Assembly (NCBI RefSeq): GCF_024679095.1
Contig: NW_026111294.1
Span: 248,001-312,000 of the forward strand
Source: Eriocheir sinensis
Taxonomy: Eukaryota > Arthropoda > Malacostraca > Decapoda > Varunidae
Length of the DNA: 64,000 nucleotides
Direction: 5' to 3'
Shown: positions 10,923-21,410 of the stretch, in pieces
Position numbering within the stretch: the stretch's first letter is position 1
Layout: every line of letters begins with the position of its first letter
Notes under the pieces: generated by a model
The model's input: the letters and a program-made list of their open reading frames with translations, nothing else
The model's database searches: none
Told to the model about the DNA's origin: nothing
Made by a program: the position numbers and the translations under genes

Positions 10923-11267
10923 TCTGCGTCCAGTATTATTACAGGCGCAGGGATCCCATACAACGAGGATTCGGGTTAGATCCTTTAGGGTAAATTTGTT
11001 ATTTTTATACATACATGTATTGATACATACATATACATACATTGTACATTTTAAGTTTATTGGCAGCATATAAGTACAACATAAACCTGGGAGATTTGAA
11101 TAATCTTAAAAGTACTAATTTTATGTTACTTGAGCAAACATTACTTTTAACATAAGAACATAAGAACGTATGTAGTCTGCAAGAGGCCGGTTGGCCTATA
11201 CAAGGCAGCTCCTGTACCTCAACCCCACCTTACCTCATGCATCCATGGCTTGTACACTTACCTCACC

Positions 11268-11525
11268 TTACCCATCCCTATCTAACCTCTTCTTGAATGT
11301 ATCTATGGTATTGGCACACACAACATGGCTCCCAAGCCTGTTCCATTCGTCCACCACTCTATTGGTGAACCAATTCTTGTATATGTCTTTGTGGAATCTG
11401 AATTTGTCTAACTTAAAACCATTGCCACGCGTCCTACCTGGCTCTTTCACTCTCAAAATTTTATTGACATCCCCTTTATTAAATCCCTTCATCCATTTAT
11501 AAACTTCGATCAAGTCTCCTCGCAA
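11268..11525 (-). pseudogene. C-terminal tail of CR1-like reverse transcriptase (frameshifted)
   Basis: This 85-residue frame continues the RT protein after a -1/+1 shift near 11500-11525. It reads RGDLIEVYKWMKGFNKGD, then NRVVDEWNRLGSHVV and a final TFKKRLDRDG, the usual C-terminal tail of LINE ORF2 proteins of this group. The single frame change is the only break between it and the long RT frame. Confidence 0.8.
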
Positions 11526-13407
11526 CCTTCGCCTTTCTAGAGTGTAGATTTAACTGCTTCAGCCTGTCTTCATAAAGCAAGTTTCTCACCCCCTGAATCA
11601 TCTTTGTCATCCTCCTCCGTAGAGATTCTAACATCTTGATATCCATTCTATAATAGGGGGACCAGAACTGAACTGCATAATCGAGATGAGGTCGAACTAG
11701 TGCTAAGTAAAGTTTGAGGATGACTTCAGCGCTCCTATTGCTCACGCTCCTTGAGATGAAACCTAGTACTCTGTTTGCCCGATTTTTAGCCTGAATGCAT
11801 TGAGCCCTAGGACGGAGGTCAGCGCTCACTAGGACTCCTAAGTCTCTCTCACGCCCAGACCTGCTTAGAGGAGTGTCATTTAAGGAGTAATTGTGTAAAG
11901 GGTTATTCCTACCTACACTCAAAATGCTACACTTCCTGACATTGAATTCCATCTGCCACTTCCTCGCCCAATTATATAGTCTGTCAAGCTCATCCTGGAG
12001 AACGGTAGCGTCGCTGTCTGATTGGATTACTCTACCGATCTTGGTATCATCTGCGAACTTACTGACATCGCTACTAATTCCTGTGTCCAAGTCATTCATG
12101 TAAATAATAAAAAGCAGAGGACCCAGCACCGACCCCTGTGGGACTCCACTCGTAACACTGCCCCACTCAGATTTCCTACCATTGATTTGCACTCTCAGCT
12201 TCCTACCACTAAGCCACGCCCTGATCCAGTTCAAAACTTTCCCATCTACGCCGTGAGCCTGTAATTTTAGTAATAGCCGGTGATGAGGAACTTTGTCGAA
12301 CGCTTTACTGAAATCTAAATATAATATGTCATAGTTTTCATCTCTGTAAACCGCCTCGATTACTTTAGTGTAGAAGGACAACAGGTTAGTTAGGCAAGAC
12401 ATACCCTTTGTGACCCCATGTTGTGAATCATGAATTAAATTATGCTTTTCTAGATGGTCCCGAATGCTCCGGGCTATAATTGACTCTAAAATCTTTCCTA
12501 CAACTGATGTTAAGCTAATTGGGCGATAGTTTGAGGTGGCTGACTTGTCTCCCTTTTTGAAAATCGGCGTCACATTAGCTACTTTCCATTGATTGGGCAC
12601 ATACCCAGAATTTACCGACATCTTAAAGATATCGGCAAGAGGGCCACTAAGGACTTCCTTGCACTCTTTCAGAACCCTTGGGAATACTTCGTCTGGGCCC
12701 CGCGATTTGTTTTTCCTCAACCTACCAATCTCATCCTGGACTACTTGCCTAGTGATGATCACATCCCTCAACTTGTCGTTCTCGTCACCCTCATATATCT
12801 GAACTTTCTCCGGAATGGTTGTTAGATTTTCCTGCGTGAAAACTGAGAGGAAATAGTCATTCATCATTTGACTCATATCTTCTCCATTCTCAACGAGCTC
12901 GCCCGTGTTTGTTTTCAACGGTCCAATTCTGTCCCTTGTTTTCGTCCTGTACAATTTAAAGAAGCCCTTGGGATCGCTCTTGGCCGCGTTGGCTACCCTA
13001 ATCTCATAATTTCTTTTTGCTAGGCGGGTGTTCTTCTTCACCGACCTGACGAGCTCAACATACCTACCCCTGAGATGGATCTCTCCGTTCTTTATTTTCC
13101 TATAAATTCCTCTCTTCAAGCCTATTTCATGCTTGAGTCTGCGGGTCATCCATTTGGGGTCGTTATTTTCCTTCCTACGTGCTTGGTAAGGGATATGCTG
13201 TCTCTGACCCTCTGCAATTTCTCTAACTAAATTATTGTAGGTCAAATCTACATGGTTCCCCTGTCTTTCCGGTTTCAGCCCTGAAATCTGGCCCTCATCC
13301 AGCCCTAAGGTTTCCCAATTTACCTCCTCAAGGTGTCTTCTGAGCCCCTCATAATCAGCTCTTCTAAAGTCGGGCACCAACACAGGGTTGAGTTCATGGG
13401 TCACCAT
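11497..13407 (-). CDS. Reverse transcriptase domain of CR1-like LINE (ORF2, partial)
   Basis: A 636-codon open frame. It copies LINE RNA into DNA at the nicked target. Visible RT blocks are VTPIFKKGDKSATSNYRPIS at about residues 279-298, YLDFSKAFDKVPHH near 363 (catalytic Asp), SGVPQGSVLGPLLF near 420, and the FADD catalytic box at 451-454. A thumb/tail region with LVRPHLDYAVQFWSPYYR follows near 580-595. The N-terminal 240 residues are the usual linker after the endonuclease. The nominal start is only where the frame opens; the true ORF2 start is upstream in the endonuclease, from which it is separated by a frameshift at 13394-13407. The long intact RT frame suggests fairly recent insertion. 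Confidence 0.9.
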   Translation of the reverse strand: MVTHELNPVLVPDFRRADYEGLRRHLEEVNWETLGLDEGQISGLKPERQGNHVDLTYNNLVREIAEGQRQHIPYQARRKENNDPKWMTRRLKHEIGLKRGIYRKIKNGEIHLRGRYVELVRSVKKNTRLAKRNYEIRVANAAKSDPKGFFKLYRTKTRDRIGPLKTNTGELVENGEDMSQMMNDYFLSVFTQENLTTIPEKVQIYEGDENDKLRDVIITRQVVQDEIGRLRKNKSRGPDEVFPRVLKECKEVLSGPLADIFKMSVNSGYVPNQWKVANVTPIFKKGDKSATSNYRPISLTSVVGKILESIIARSIRDHLEKHNLIHDSQHGVTKGMSCLTNLLSFYTKVIEAVYRDENYDILYLDFSKAFDKVPHHRLLLKLQAHGVDGKVLNWIRAWLSGRKLRVQINGRKSEWGSVTSGVPQGSVLGPLLFIIYMNDLDTGISSDVSKFADDTKIGRVIQSDSDATVLQDELDRLYNWARKWQMEFNVRKCSILSVGRNNPLHNYSLNDTPLSRSGRERDLGVLVSADLRPRAQCIQAKNRANRVLGFISRSVSNRSAEVILKLYLALVRPHLDYAVQFWSPYYRMDIKMLESLRRRMTKMIQGVRNLLYEDRLKQLNLHSRKAKVARRLDRSL

Positions 13408-14045
13408 GATCTAATTTAAACCTAATTTCCTTGTGATCACTGCCACCTAATTCTCCCTCAACATCTAGCTCGCTGATCATATACTCGGTGTTAGTTAAGG
13501 CCAAGTCCAGAATGTTGTTACCCCTGGTGGGCTCTGTTACTGTCTGCTTGAGAAAATTATCTTGTATTACTTTCAGAAAATCCTCAGACTCTAGATCACC
13601 CACCACGCCTTCCCAATCTATATTCCTATAGTTAAAATCCCCCATTATGCAGACATTTTTGCTCCTGCTCGCCCTCCCTACCTCTTGTAGTAATATATCA
13701 GTGTCCTGCCTGCTGAGGTTGGGGGGCCTGTAAAGAACCCTAAATTAGTTTGTCTTTCCCTTTGTGGACGTCCACCCAAACTGATTCTGAGTCGCTATTT
13801 GTTTGAATAGAGTTGTTAGCGGAACATTTAAATGTGTCTTTAACACAAAGTGCAACCCCCTCCTTCTTCCCTTTCTATCTTTGTAGAAACATCTGGTAAC
13901 CATCTATTTCATACTCAGACACAAAGTTTTTGTTGGCAGTATCCACCCATGTTTCCGTGATAGCTATAATGTCAATTTCTCGACACATGCTTTCCCCCTC
14001 AGTAGATCTATCTTGTTCCTGAGATTCCTACTGTTGGTGTAATAA
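13394..14045 (-). pseudogene. AP endonuclease domain of CR1-like LINE, frame-broken
   Basis: The 13394-13645 frame carries IMGDFNYRNIDW (metal-binding Asp/Asn), NNILDLALTNTEY and GGSDHKEIRF, the GDFN and SDH catalytic boxes of APE-type LINE endonucleases. Further upstream, in other frames, come YRPPNLSRQDTDILLQ, GGVALCVKDTFKCSANNS and EIDIIAITETWVDTANKNF (the N-terminal TETW box). The domain is therefore nearly complete in content but split by at least three frame changes and one in-frame stop (near 13885). Confidence 0.85.
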
Positions 14046-14049
14046 GCCG

Positions 14050-14660
14050 TTAGCCATCCTTTCTTATATCCTTTCGATTTCTCCTGCGCCCCTGGTCCCA
14101 GTCTGCTATGCATTGACAGGCCCTCCCCTCGCCTACTCTAAAAATTATGTAGGGTGCTAAGTGATCGCTTGAGGAGTCTGCGAGAACCTCCACCCCCTGG
14201 AGTGACAGATGCACGCCATCCTTGGCATACAAGGTGGCTTTATTGTAGAAGAGGTCCCAATTGTCAAGGAAAAGCCAACCATTTCGCTTACAGTGGGCCG
14301 CCAGCCTGCTGTTTACTGCTAAAAGCTCTGGAAAGCCATCCCTCTCCACCCCCCTCCTCAGCAAAACCCCACAAACAGCCAGCACCCCCAGAAGTCCCTC
14401 ACTTTGTAAACGATTCCCTAAGCGCCGAAATATCTCTCCTTCCCACCTTACTGATGTCATTACCACCGTAACTGCAGAAGACGATTGGCTGTGTCCCTCC
14501 TGCTAAAATTTCCTCCATTCTGTTAGATACGTGCTGGATGCCTGCCCAGGAAAGCACACTCAAGCCTATTTTCCTTATCCCTTGAACAAAAGTACCTGTC
14601 AATGAACCTGACTTGAGAGTCCCCAACCACCAGTACTTTCCTCTTATTAACTTTGTCAGT
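14050..14660 (-). pseudogene. SGNH/GDSL esterase-like ORF1 of CR1-like LINE, frame-broken
   Basis: Three SGNH-hydrolase blocks appear in the right order: VVGDSQVRFIDRYF near 14612-14630 (block I, nucleophile Ser), SYGGNDI near 14452-14474 (block III Asn), and AKDGVHLSLQGVEVL near 14195-14225 (block V Asp/His pair). They lie in different frames: a break separates block I from block III and the last block is in the 14050-14466 frame. Esterase ORF1 proteins are known from CR1-like elements; their proposed role is in membrane or lipid interaction. All catalytic residues are still recognisable although the gene is broken. Confidence 0.75.
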
Positions 14661-14679
14661 AGACGGAAGGAAGCCGCTA

Positions 14680-15200
14680 CAGGAGGAGAGGGAGGGGCAG
14701 CAGCAGAGAGTGGGAGGAGGAAGAGGAGGAGGAGGAGGAGGAGGAGGAGGAGGAGGAGGAGGAGGAGGACGATGAGTGGAAGAAGGAGAGAGGAAGGAGA
14801 TGACGTCGAAGGGGGAGGGAGGAGGAGGTGGCTGAGGTGGTGGCGGAGGTGGTGGGGAGGCAGGGGAGGAGGAGAGGAGGGAGGAGGAGGAGGAGGAGGA
14901 GGAGGACGATGAGTGGAAGAAGGAGAGAGAGGAGGATGACGTCGAAGGGGAGGGGGAGGAGGAGGTGGCTGAGGTGGTGGCGGAGGTGGTGGGGAGGCAG
15001 GGAGGAGGGAGAGGGAGGAGGCGGGGGGAGGAGGAGGAGGCGGGGAGGTAGTGGTAGCAGAAGAGGGGGAGGTGATGTGGGGGAGGACAAGGAGAGAGAA
15101 TGCGAGGAAGAGCAGGAAGAGACGGAAGGGAGGAAGAGGTGGAGGAAAGGGAGAGGGGGTGATGAATGAGAGTCAGCGGCAGCAGAAGGAAGGAAGTATG
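14680..15200 (+). repeat. Polypurine (GGA)n-rich tract, about 520 bp
   Basis: Almost only A and G on the plus strand. A ~150-bp segment (GACGATGAGTGGAAGAAGGA start, then GTGGCTGAGGTGGTGGCGG) occurs at about 14768 and again at about 14906, so the tract grew by segmental duplication as well as by triplet slippage. The Arg/Gly and Ser/Leu/Pro ORFs here are artefacts. Confidence 0.92.
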
Positions 15201-15540
15201 GTGGGTGTGGAGAGGGAGAAATCTTGTTCATTTCTGTAATTTGGACTGCAAAATTTACCCTCGAAACAACAGTACTTACTCTAGAACTAAATGTTCTGAT
15301 AAAAAGTAATATACTGGCAAGGAAAAAATGTTATATTCATATAACATGTATAATCTTCGTTTATACAGGCTGCTGCTGTAATAGATATTTTTACAAGATA
15401 CATGGAAACTGGGTCAGGTATTCTATGAATACAAAATAAAAATTAACTAGATGAATTAGATTAGTTACTGTCAACAACAATACATTGTAACTGGTTTACC
15501 TCAAATTTATGCGTCTGTTCTTACGTGCAAATTCATCAAG
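15200..15540. other. Spacer with nothing recognised
   Basis: AT-rich sequence between the polypurine tract and the hAT relic. It may include the 3' flank and terminal repeat of that transposon, but I cannot identify an inverted end. Confidence 0.5.
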
Positions 15541-16560
15541 GACTTCATGATCAAGATTTGTGTCACAATGGACAGAGTAAGGCCAGTCCATTTAAACGAC
15601 TTTCACTCACTGCGTTCCTAAGGTACGTTTTAAGCAATTTAAGGGCACTTAATAATCGCTCATTGGTGAAAGTGCTAACAGGTAGGGTTGAAAAATTTGC
15701 AATAGGGTGGAAAATTTTGGACGCGTGCCCAATTTTTTGGCACATGCTAATGTCTCAAGAACTTGCTTTAACCACTCATGAGATTCACGACGCTCCCAAT
15801 AACTCTGCCCCCGTAGATATTCATCTTCAACGAGATCGGCATCTCCATCAAGAAATTTCCATAAAATTCAACTGCCTCCTTCAGTTTACCAAAGCCATTA
15901 TCAACTGAAAAGAGGAACAAGATTTCCCAACAAAAAGCTCCTACTGTGTTTAAATGCAAACCTTTCCCTAAGTTGTGCTATAGCAGTGTCCGAAAATGGG
16001 AGAAAAATAGCTCTTCGATAGTACTCCTATGGAGTTGCTGTTGAAGGGTAAGCCTTTATTATGTTTATGATGACCACTGATTGTTCAAGGCTTCTGGATG
16101 ATATCTCCGTACCTTTCCTCAGCTTGGGCAAAAAGTTGGTTGAACTTATTTCCATCACGATAGAACTGAAATGCATCTATGCAGCTCTGTGTAGCTACAC
16201 TTCCATGAGCACCCATCAGTTCTTGTTGTGACCCCTGCAGCTTTTCTGGCAAGGGTTTAGTGACACTTAGAGCTGAGGTGAGCACTTCCAAACTCATGAG
16301 AAAACCTGGGTCACTTATTGCTATAGATTAGACTTGGCTGCTGATTCTTCACCTAACGTGTCTTGCAGTAATTATTCTTAATCATTATTTCATTATTTAC
16401 CCACCTGATTAACTGAATTATCCGGGCATCAGCCGAGTCAGTAATGACTTTCCTACACCACATAAAGTACGTACGTGAAGCGTTTTCTGGCGTTTTGTGA
16501 CCAGGGAGGAAATATGTAAAGAATGGAAAGACACAAATCCCAAGCCTGCGTGAATTCAAG
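15540..16560 (-). pseudogene. hAT-superfamily transposase relic (C-terminal half)
   Basis: On the minus strand the frames give, in order, a region with SLEVLTSALSVTKPLPEKLQ and QQELMGAHGS (16297-16085), a middle block ending in NFLMEMPISLKMNI (15959-15768), and a clear hAT C-terminal dimerisation block: TNERLLSALKLLKTYLRNAV then SRLNGLALL (15745-15563). After a frame change it ends in CDTNLDHEVLDEFA near 15555-15520. This is the ZMYM1/THAP-associated style of domesticated or zombie hAT transposase common in animal genomes. Stops and frameshifts separate all blocks. The N-terminal zinc finger and terminal inverted repeats were not found. Confidence 0.65.
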
Positions 16561-17775
16561 AAATGACACACGCTATAGAAAAAAAGTATTACATAAACAG
16601 AAAATGAAGTCTATCAATCATAATTTTTTAGAAATTTGGAATCTGTGGTCAGAAAATATTATACGGATAACATGAATAGGCTACGGCCACGTGAGCCTAC
16701 GTCGTCAACGAATGTTTCTCAAAATAGATCACCTGCTCTTATTCAACTCAGCAGCTCCATTGTTCAAGTGCTGAGCATACAATAGTCACTCAGCCACTCT
16801 ACACTGTCCACTGTCAAGCACAAAACGGTCATTAAAGGTGGTTATATGAAGCGCTGCCTGCGACAAGGGGCCAAGCGCCAAAAGTAAACAAACGAGAAAA
16901 CTGCATGTAAAGGTAATGACACGGCGTGCGTCGGTCGGTCACCATCGCTTTGCTTTACCTGTCTCGTGTGTCCTAAACAGAGTATATGCAACTATGTGTT
17001 ATACTCCGTTAGAGACTACATTTTCTTGGCTTTTACTTGATATACATTGATTTCGTAATGTTGAATAACAAAAGAGTTATAAAATGATGAATAATGCAGT
17101 GTGTTAAGCAGGAACAATTTTCGGATTTTGAAAGTATTACGTGGCCCAGTAATTACTACCTTGGAAAAAACAATCAATTGATAGACAGCATCTCTTAATA
17201 GTTCATTTAGGACAGGTCTTAGACTCCTAAGTAAAAGATTAACTGTACGTATGTTCATTGAATGACAATAATTTTAGTCCTCCCCGCAGGCGCCACCCTA
17301 TCCGCGGTAGGGAGGGACGACGCGTAACGCTGCCAGGCGTACGATAGCCTCCTCCTTGTGTTACCTTCCACTACACTTCTTCCCCACTCGTCTCTCTCTC
17401 GCTCTCTCTCTCAGAATGCATAGGCACTTACCATTATCACATTATTCATTTATTTTTTTATTTGTTTTCATTTCACTATATTGTAACCTACTCATTTTCA
17501 TTCTCCTTTGTCTCTCTCCTAGTCCTTTAGAATGCTTAGGTAATTACCATTACCACATTTTCATGAATTTTACTAATATAAAAAAATAAATCATTATACC
17601 CAATAACTCCTACTATTGTCATAAATCTTACTGGTCAAACACCACATTTCAAACTCTTTGGCAGTGCTTTCGTTGTGTCCTCACAAGTGAAGTATTTTTC
17701 AAACAACCATAAAAATACACGTCGTAAAAGTTTCTCTTGATGGTCATCCTTATAGTACACTATTTACTGTGAAAC
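16560..17775. other. Spacer; holds one arm of a 23-bp inverted repeat
   Basis: No gene recognised. 16859-16881 is one arm of an exact inverted repeat whose partner is at 20176-20198. A short (CT)n lies at about 17395-17414. Confidence 0.6.
16859..16881 (+). repeat. Left arm of a 23-bp inverted repeat
   Basis: The arm begins TGCGACAAGGGGCCAAGCGC. Its exact reverse complement is at 20176-20198, and the match continues inward on this side with a mismatch and then GCAGC. The arms are 3.3 kb apart and bracket the old satellite at 17.8-19.15 kb. Confidence 0.85.
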
Positions 17776-19150
17776 TGGCAGATAGACTGTGATGTTGATT
17801 GACGGAGCCGTGCACTGTGTGGTTGACAGACGGACTGTGAGGCTAATTGGCACTGTAATGTTGACAGACACTGGGAGCTTGACACCGAGATTGATTGGCA
17901 CTGTAAGATTGACATTGTGAGAATGGTTGGCACTGTGAGGTTAATACTGAAAAGTCAAGACACTGTGAGGTTGATTGGGACTGTAAAGTTGAAAAACTGT
18001 GAGGTTCATTGGCACTGTGAGATTGATCACAGTGTGTGAGGTTGATAGACAAAGTGAGGTTGAGAGACACTGTCAGGTTGACAAACAGTAAGGTTGACAC
18101 ACTGTGTGGTTGAATGAAACTGTGAGGTTGACAGACACTGTGAGGTTGACAGACACTGAGATTGAGAGACCCTGTGAGGTTGACACAGTGAGGTTAAGAC
18201 ACTGTGAGGTTGAATGACACTCTGAAGTTGACAGGCACTGTGAGGCTGAATGACACTGTGATGTTGACAGACAATGAGATTGACACACTGAGGTTCAACG
18301 TCACTGATGTTGACATAAACTGAGGCTAACAGACACAGTGAGGTTGACGATCTGAAGTTAACACTGTTAAGTTGAATGACACAGTGAGGTTCAGATACTG
18401 CGGTTGACAATATGAGGTTGAAACTTTGAGGTTGACAGATACTGAGGTTGACAGACACTGTGAGGTTGATATACACTGTGAGATTGACTCACTCTGAGGT
18501 TGAGAGACACTGTGAGGTTGACAAACTGTGAGGCTGAATGATACTTTGTGGATGACAGACACTGTGAGGTTGACAAATTGTGAGGCTGAATGATACCTTG
18601 TGGATGACAGACACTGTGAGGTTGATACTGAGGTGAGAGACGCTTTGATGTTGACACTGTCAGGCTGAAACCTACTATGAGGTTAACACTGAAGTTGTAG
18701 ATACTGTGAGGTTGAAAGACACTCTGAGGTTGACAGACACTGTAAGGTCGAAGGACACTGTAAGGTTGATTAGCACTGTGAGGTAAAAAGACACTAAGAT
18801 TGATTGACACTGTTAGGTCGGAAGACACTGTATGGTTGATTGGCGTTGTGAGGTTGACAGACTAAAGTTGACACTGTAAGGTTGATTGGCAATGTGAAGT
18901 AGACACCCACTATAAGGTTGATTGGCACTGTGAGGTCGAAAGATGCTTTGAGGTTGACAAAGTGAGGTTGATTGACATTATGAAGTTGACAGACACTGTG
19001 AGGTTTGAGACACTGTGAGGTTGATTGACACAATGAGGTTGACAATGTGAGGTTGACTGACACCGTGAAATTAACACACTGTGAGGTTGACAGAATATGA
19101 GTTTGAAACAGTGAGGCTGACAGATACTTGAAGCTGATTGACACCATGAG
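17776..19150. repeat. Old, diverged copy of the CACTGTGAGG satellite
   Basis: Units such as GACACTGTGAGGTTGA of 14-22 bp recur for about 1.4 kb with many substitutions and length changes. The core CACTGTGAGGTTGA is the same as in the large array at 26.5-33.6 kb. The minus-strand Ser/Gln/Val-rich ORFs here are products of the repeat. Confidence 0.9.
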
Positions 19151-20175
19151 CGTAAGAGGTTAGCAGACACACTAACTCAAGACTGGCCGTAGAATGGAGT
19201 TGAGACGTTGACACCTGACACACTGGATGATGTAGTAGATTGAATGCCCCTGAGCACCTGATGTCAAGGTCGTGACTTTTTATTAAGTCTAGGCTGATGC
19301 AAAAGTAGCATGGTGGTGTCCGTGCCCGAAATGGAAGGTCTTCGGCTGAATTTGTGCTTTCTCGAAATGAGTGGTCATCAATGAATATTAGCATGTGATA
19401 AAATTGAATGTGACGATGTTGAATGTAGTCTGCCAATGACAATTTATAATTAATACATTGAATATTAGCGTAATGCATAGGTATTTGTCACATGCAGCCC
19501 TATATTGACACGCCCATTGTACCCTCTCGTCCTCCCCTCCCTCCCACCATGACTTCCTTCACCTACGTAACCTTGCCTCTCTCTCTCTCTCTTCTTCTTC
19601 TTCTTCTTCTTCTTCTTCTAATATTCATTGATAATTTGCACTGGAAGGACGGGTGACACTTTTTTTCTAGCGCCGCTGCATTCATCATTAACAAACGAAA
19701 ACCCTAATGCATATTCCCAACTACAACACATTTAAAATTGAAGAAAACTAAACAAACAAAACAAATTGATGAGTGCCCGACACACGACGTGTTGGTGCTT
19801 CCCCGTCCCCCCCCCCCCCCCGCCAGGGCCCCTCCCCCACCCCCACAATAACCGCCCCGCGCCATGTTTGCCGGCAGTGAAGTGTTGGCCAGTTAAAGAA
19901 ACGTTCATGTATATGATGATAATTTTTGGGTAACAATAGTGTATACTAATGTTTTGTGTTAGAATTAACCACGATTATCAGCAACTGCCTCTGCAAACGT
20001 GTGATATTTACTGAATGAGACGATGATGGCAATGACATGGTTGATGAGCTACACACTACTACGATTAATCAACGTTTGCTGCACGCACAGCAGAGCTACG
20101 ATCATATTACTGTTGTTTCTAAGAAGAAGGGAAAATTATAGAGCTAAGTACACTATTAACTCAATTTGACGGTGG
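19150..20175. other. Spacer with simple repeats
   Basis: No gene recognised. A (CT)n/(CTT)n run lies at 19577-19619 and a poly-C of about 12 at 19809-19821. Confidence 0.55.
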
Positions 20176-20198
20176 TTGGCGCTTGGCCCCTTGTCGCA
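20176..20198 (-). repeat. Right arm of the 23-bp inverted repeat
   Basis: Begins TTGGCGCTTGGCCCCTTGTC; the exact reverse complement of 16859-16881. Confidence 0.85.
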
Positions 20199-20437
20199 CG
20201 CAGCCACTCAATTATTATAGCGGCAAAGGTCGACCTTACAGGTCCCATACGCGTCTCGCGTCGCCTGCCACTCTCCCCGACATAATACAGAATCTTATTA
20301 CATACTCACCACTGTCACCAGACAAGTTCACTAATATAGTCACTTATATAGTCCTCCAATCACTTTGACCGTACCTTACACCTAAAATCAAGTAAATATG
20401 AGAGGCAAGGAGAGGAGGCACACTTACGACTTTCGTG

Positions 20438-20439
<2 letters not shown>

Positions 20440-20468
<29 letters not shown>

Positions 20469-20691
20469 AGAGCCATCCCAATCTCGTATTCCTCTTCTTC
20501 CTGTCTCCCGCTACAAACACCCCTCCGTCGCTTTCAGTTGACAGTTTGACGTCGCACTCTACACACAATTTTATGAACCCATCATTAACACCTTACTTTT
20601 TTCACTCAGAGCACACCTTATATCCTACCATTAACTCATAACAAAACCAAAGGGGAAATAGCTCGGTCACTCGGTGCCACTGAGCTCTCAA

Positions 20692-20722
<31 letters not shown>
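20440..20722. repeat. (CT)n at 20440-20465 and (CA)n at 20695-20722
   Basis: Two pure dinucleotide runs with unrelated sequence between them. Confidence 0.9.
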
Positions 20723-20723
<1 letters not shown>

Positions 20724-21208
20724 TCGTAATCGTAATACTAATATACATATTCCTATTATTTTCCTGTAACATTTGTTTATTTATTATTTTTCTTTGCAAA
20801 AGGGGGGGGCCATGGCCCCATACCCCCACCCCCTCGGTATGCCACTGACGTTAAACGTCTGCTTTGAACGTCTTCTCGCTCTCAGCTACCGCCTGTTGCG
20901 GAAAGGGAGCCGAGTGCGACACATCCTCTCCATTCCCAAGACTCCTGGGCCCGTATCCTCGAGGGCTATTAACTTTTACTCTTAAAGTTACTATCAAAGT
21001 TAATAGTCTCAATTTATTAAGAGTAACAGCTATCCTCGTCAACTTTGAGTGTAAGTATTAGCAAATCCTGGCTACTATTATCTTCTTTATGGCGGGCTCG
21101 TTGCTAAGGACGCCTCCGTGCAAAACGTAAACATCCGACATATCTCCCCTCCTGCGTCACAACTTGCTCTGCTGAAATTACCGCACCATAACCACGTCAT
21201 CTGCCCCA

Positions 21209-21410
21209 ATGAGCACATCTACGGGCCGGAGAACCAGCGCAGAAAAGGAGTAAGTTTAATTGGTCGCCAGATGAAACGGTCTTCTTACGTCAAATTCATG
21301 AAAAAATACGTATAATCAGAGGGTGTTATGGGAAGAGTATCACCCCTGAGGATAAGAAGAGAGCGTGGACTGAAGTGGCAGAAGCTGTAACAAGGTTGGT
21401 AATCACATAG
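21209..21410 (+). pseudogene. Myb/SANT-like DNA-binding domain, frameshifted
   Basis: The frame through 21243-21395 reads KRSKFNWSPDETVFL, then RQIHEKIRIIRGCYGKSI, then TPEDKKRAWTEVAEAVTR. This matches the pattern of Myb/SANT-like domains: an early Trp plus acidic start, a charged middle helix, and a last helix with K-x-x-x-W-x-x-x-A. Such domains occur in Harbinger-type transposon Myb proteins and in host nuclear proteins. The frame has no ATG: upstream it hits TGA at 21210-21212. An ATG at 21209 begins another frame (MSTSTGRRTSAEKE then stop) whose composition suits an N-terminus of the same protein, so I infer a small indel near 21243-21252. The frame ends at TAG 21408-21410, or splices at AAG/GTTGGT near 21395. 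Function beyond DNA binding is not known. Confidence 0.5.

Larger units (their letters stand above)
11151..14665 (-). mobile_element. CR1-like non-LTR retrotransposon (APE type), decayed
   Basis: Reading on the minus strand from 14665 down, the element holds an SGNH-hydrolase ORF1, an apurinic endonuclease and a reverse transcriptase in the order expected of CR1-type LINEs. At its 3' end (11151-11166) lie two exact copies of an octamer (CATAAGAA on the plus strand), matching the short tandem 3' tails known for CR1-like elements rather than a poly(A). Frames are broken in ORF1, the endonuclease and the C-terminus, so this copy is not active. The 5' end stops at the polypurine tract at about 14680 and may be truncated. 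Confidence 0.85.
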
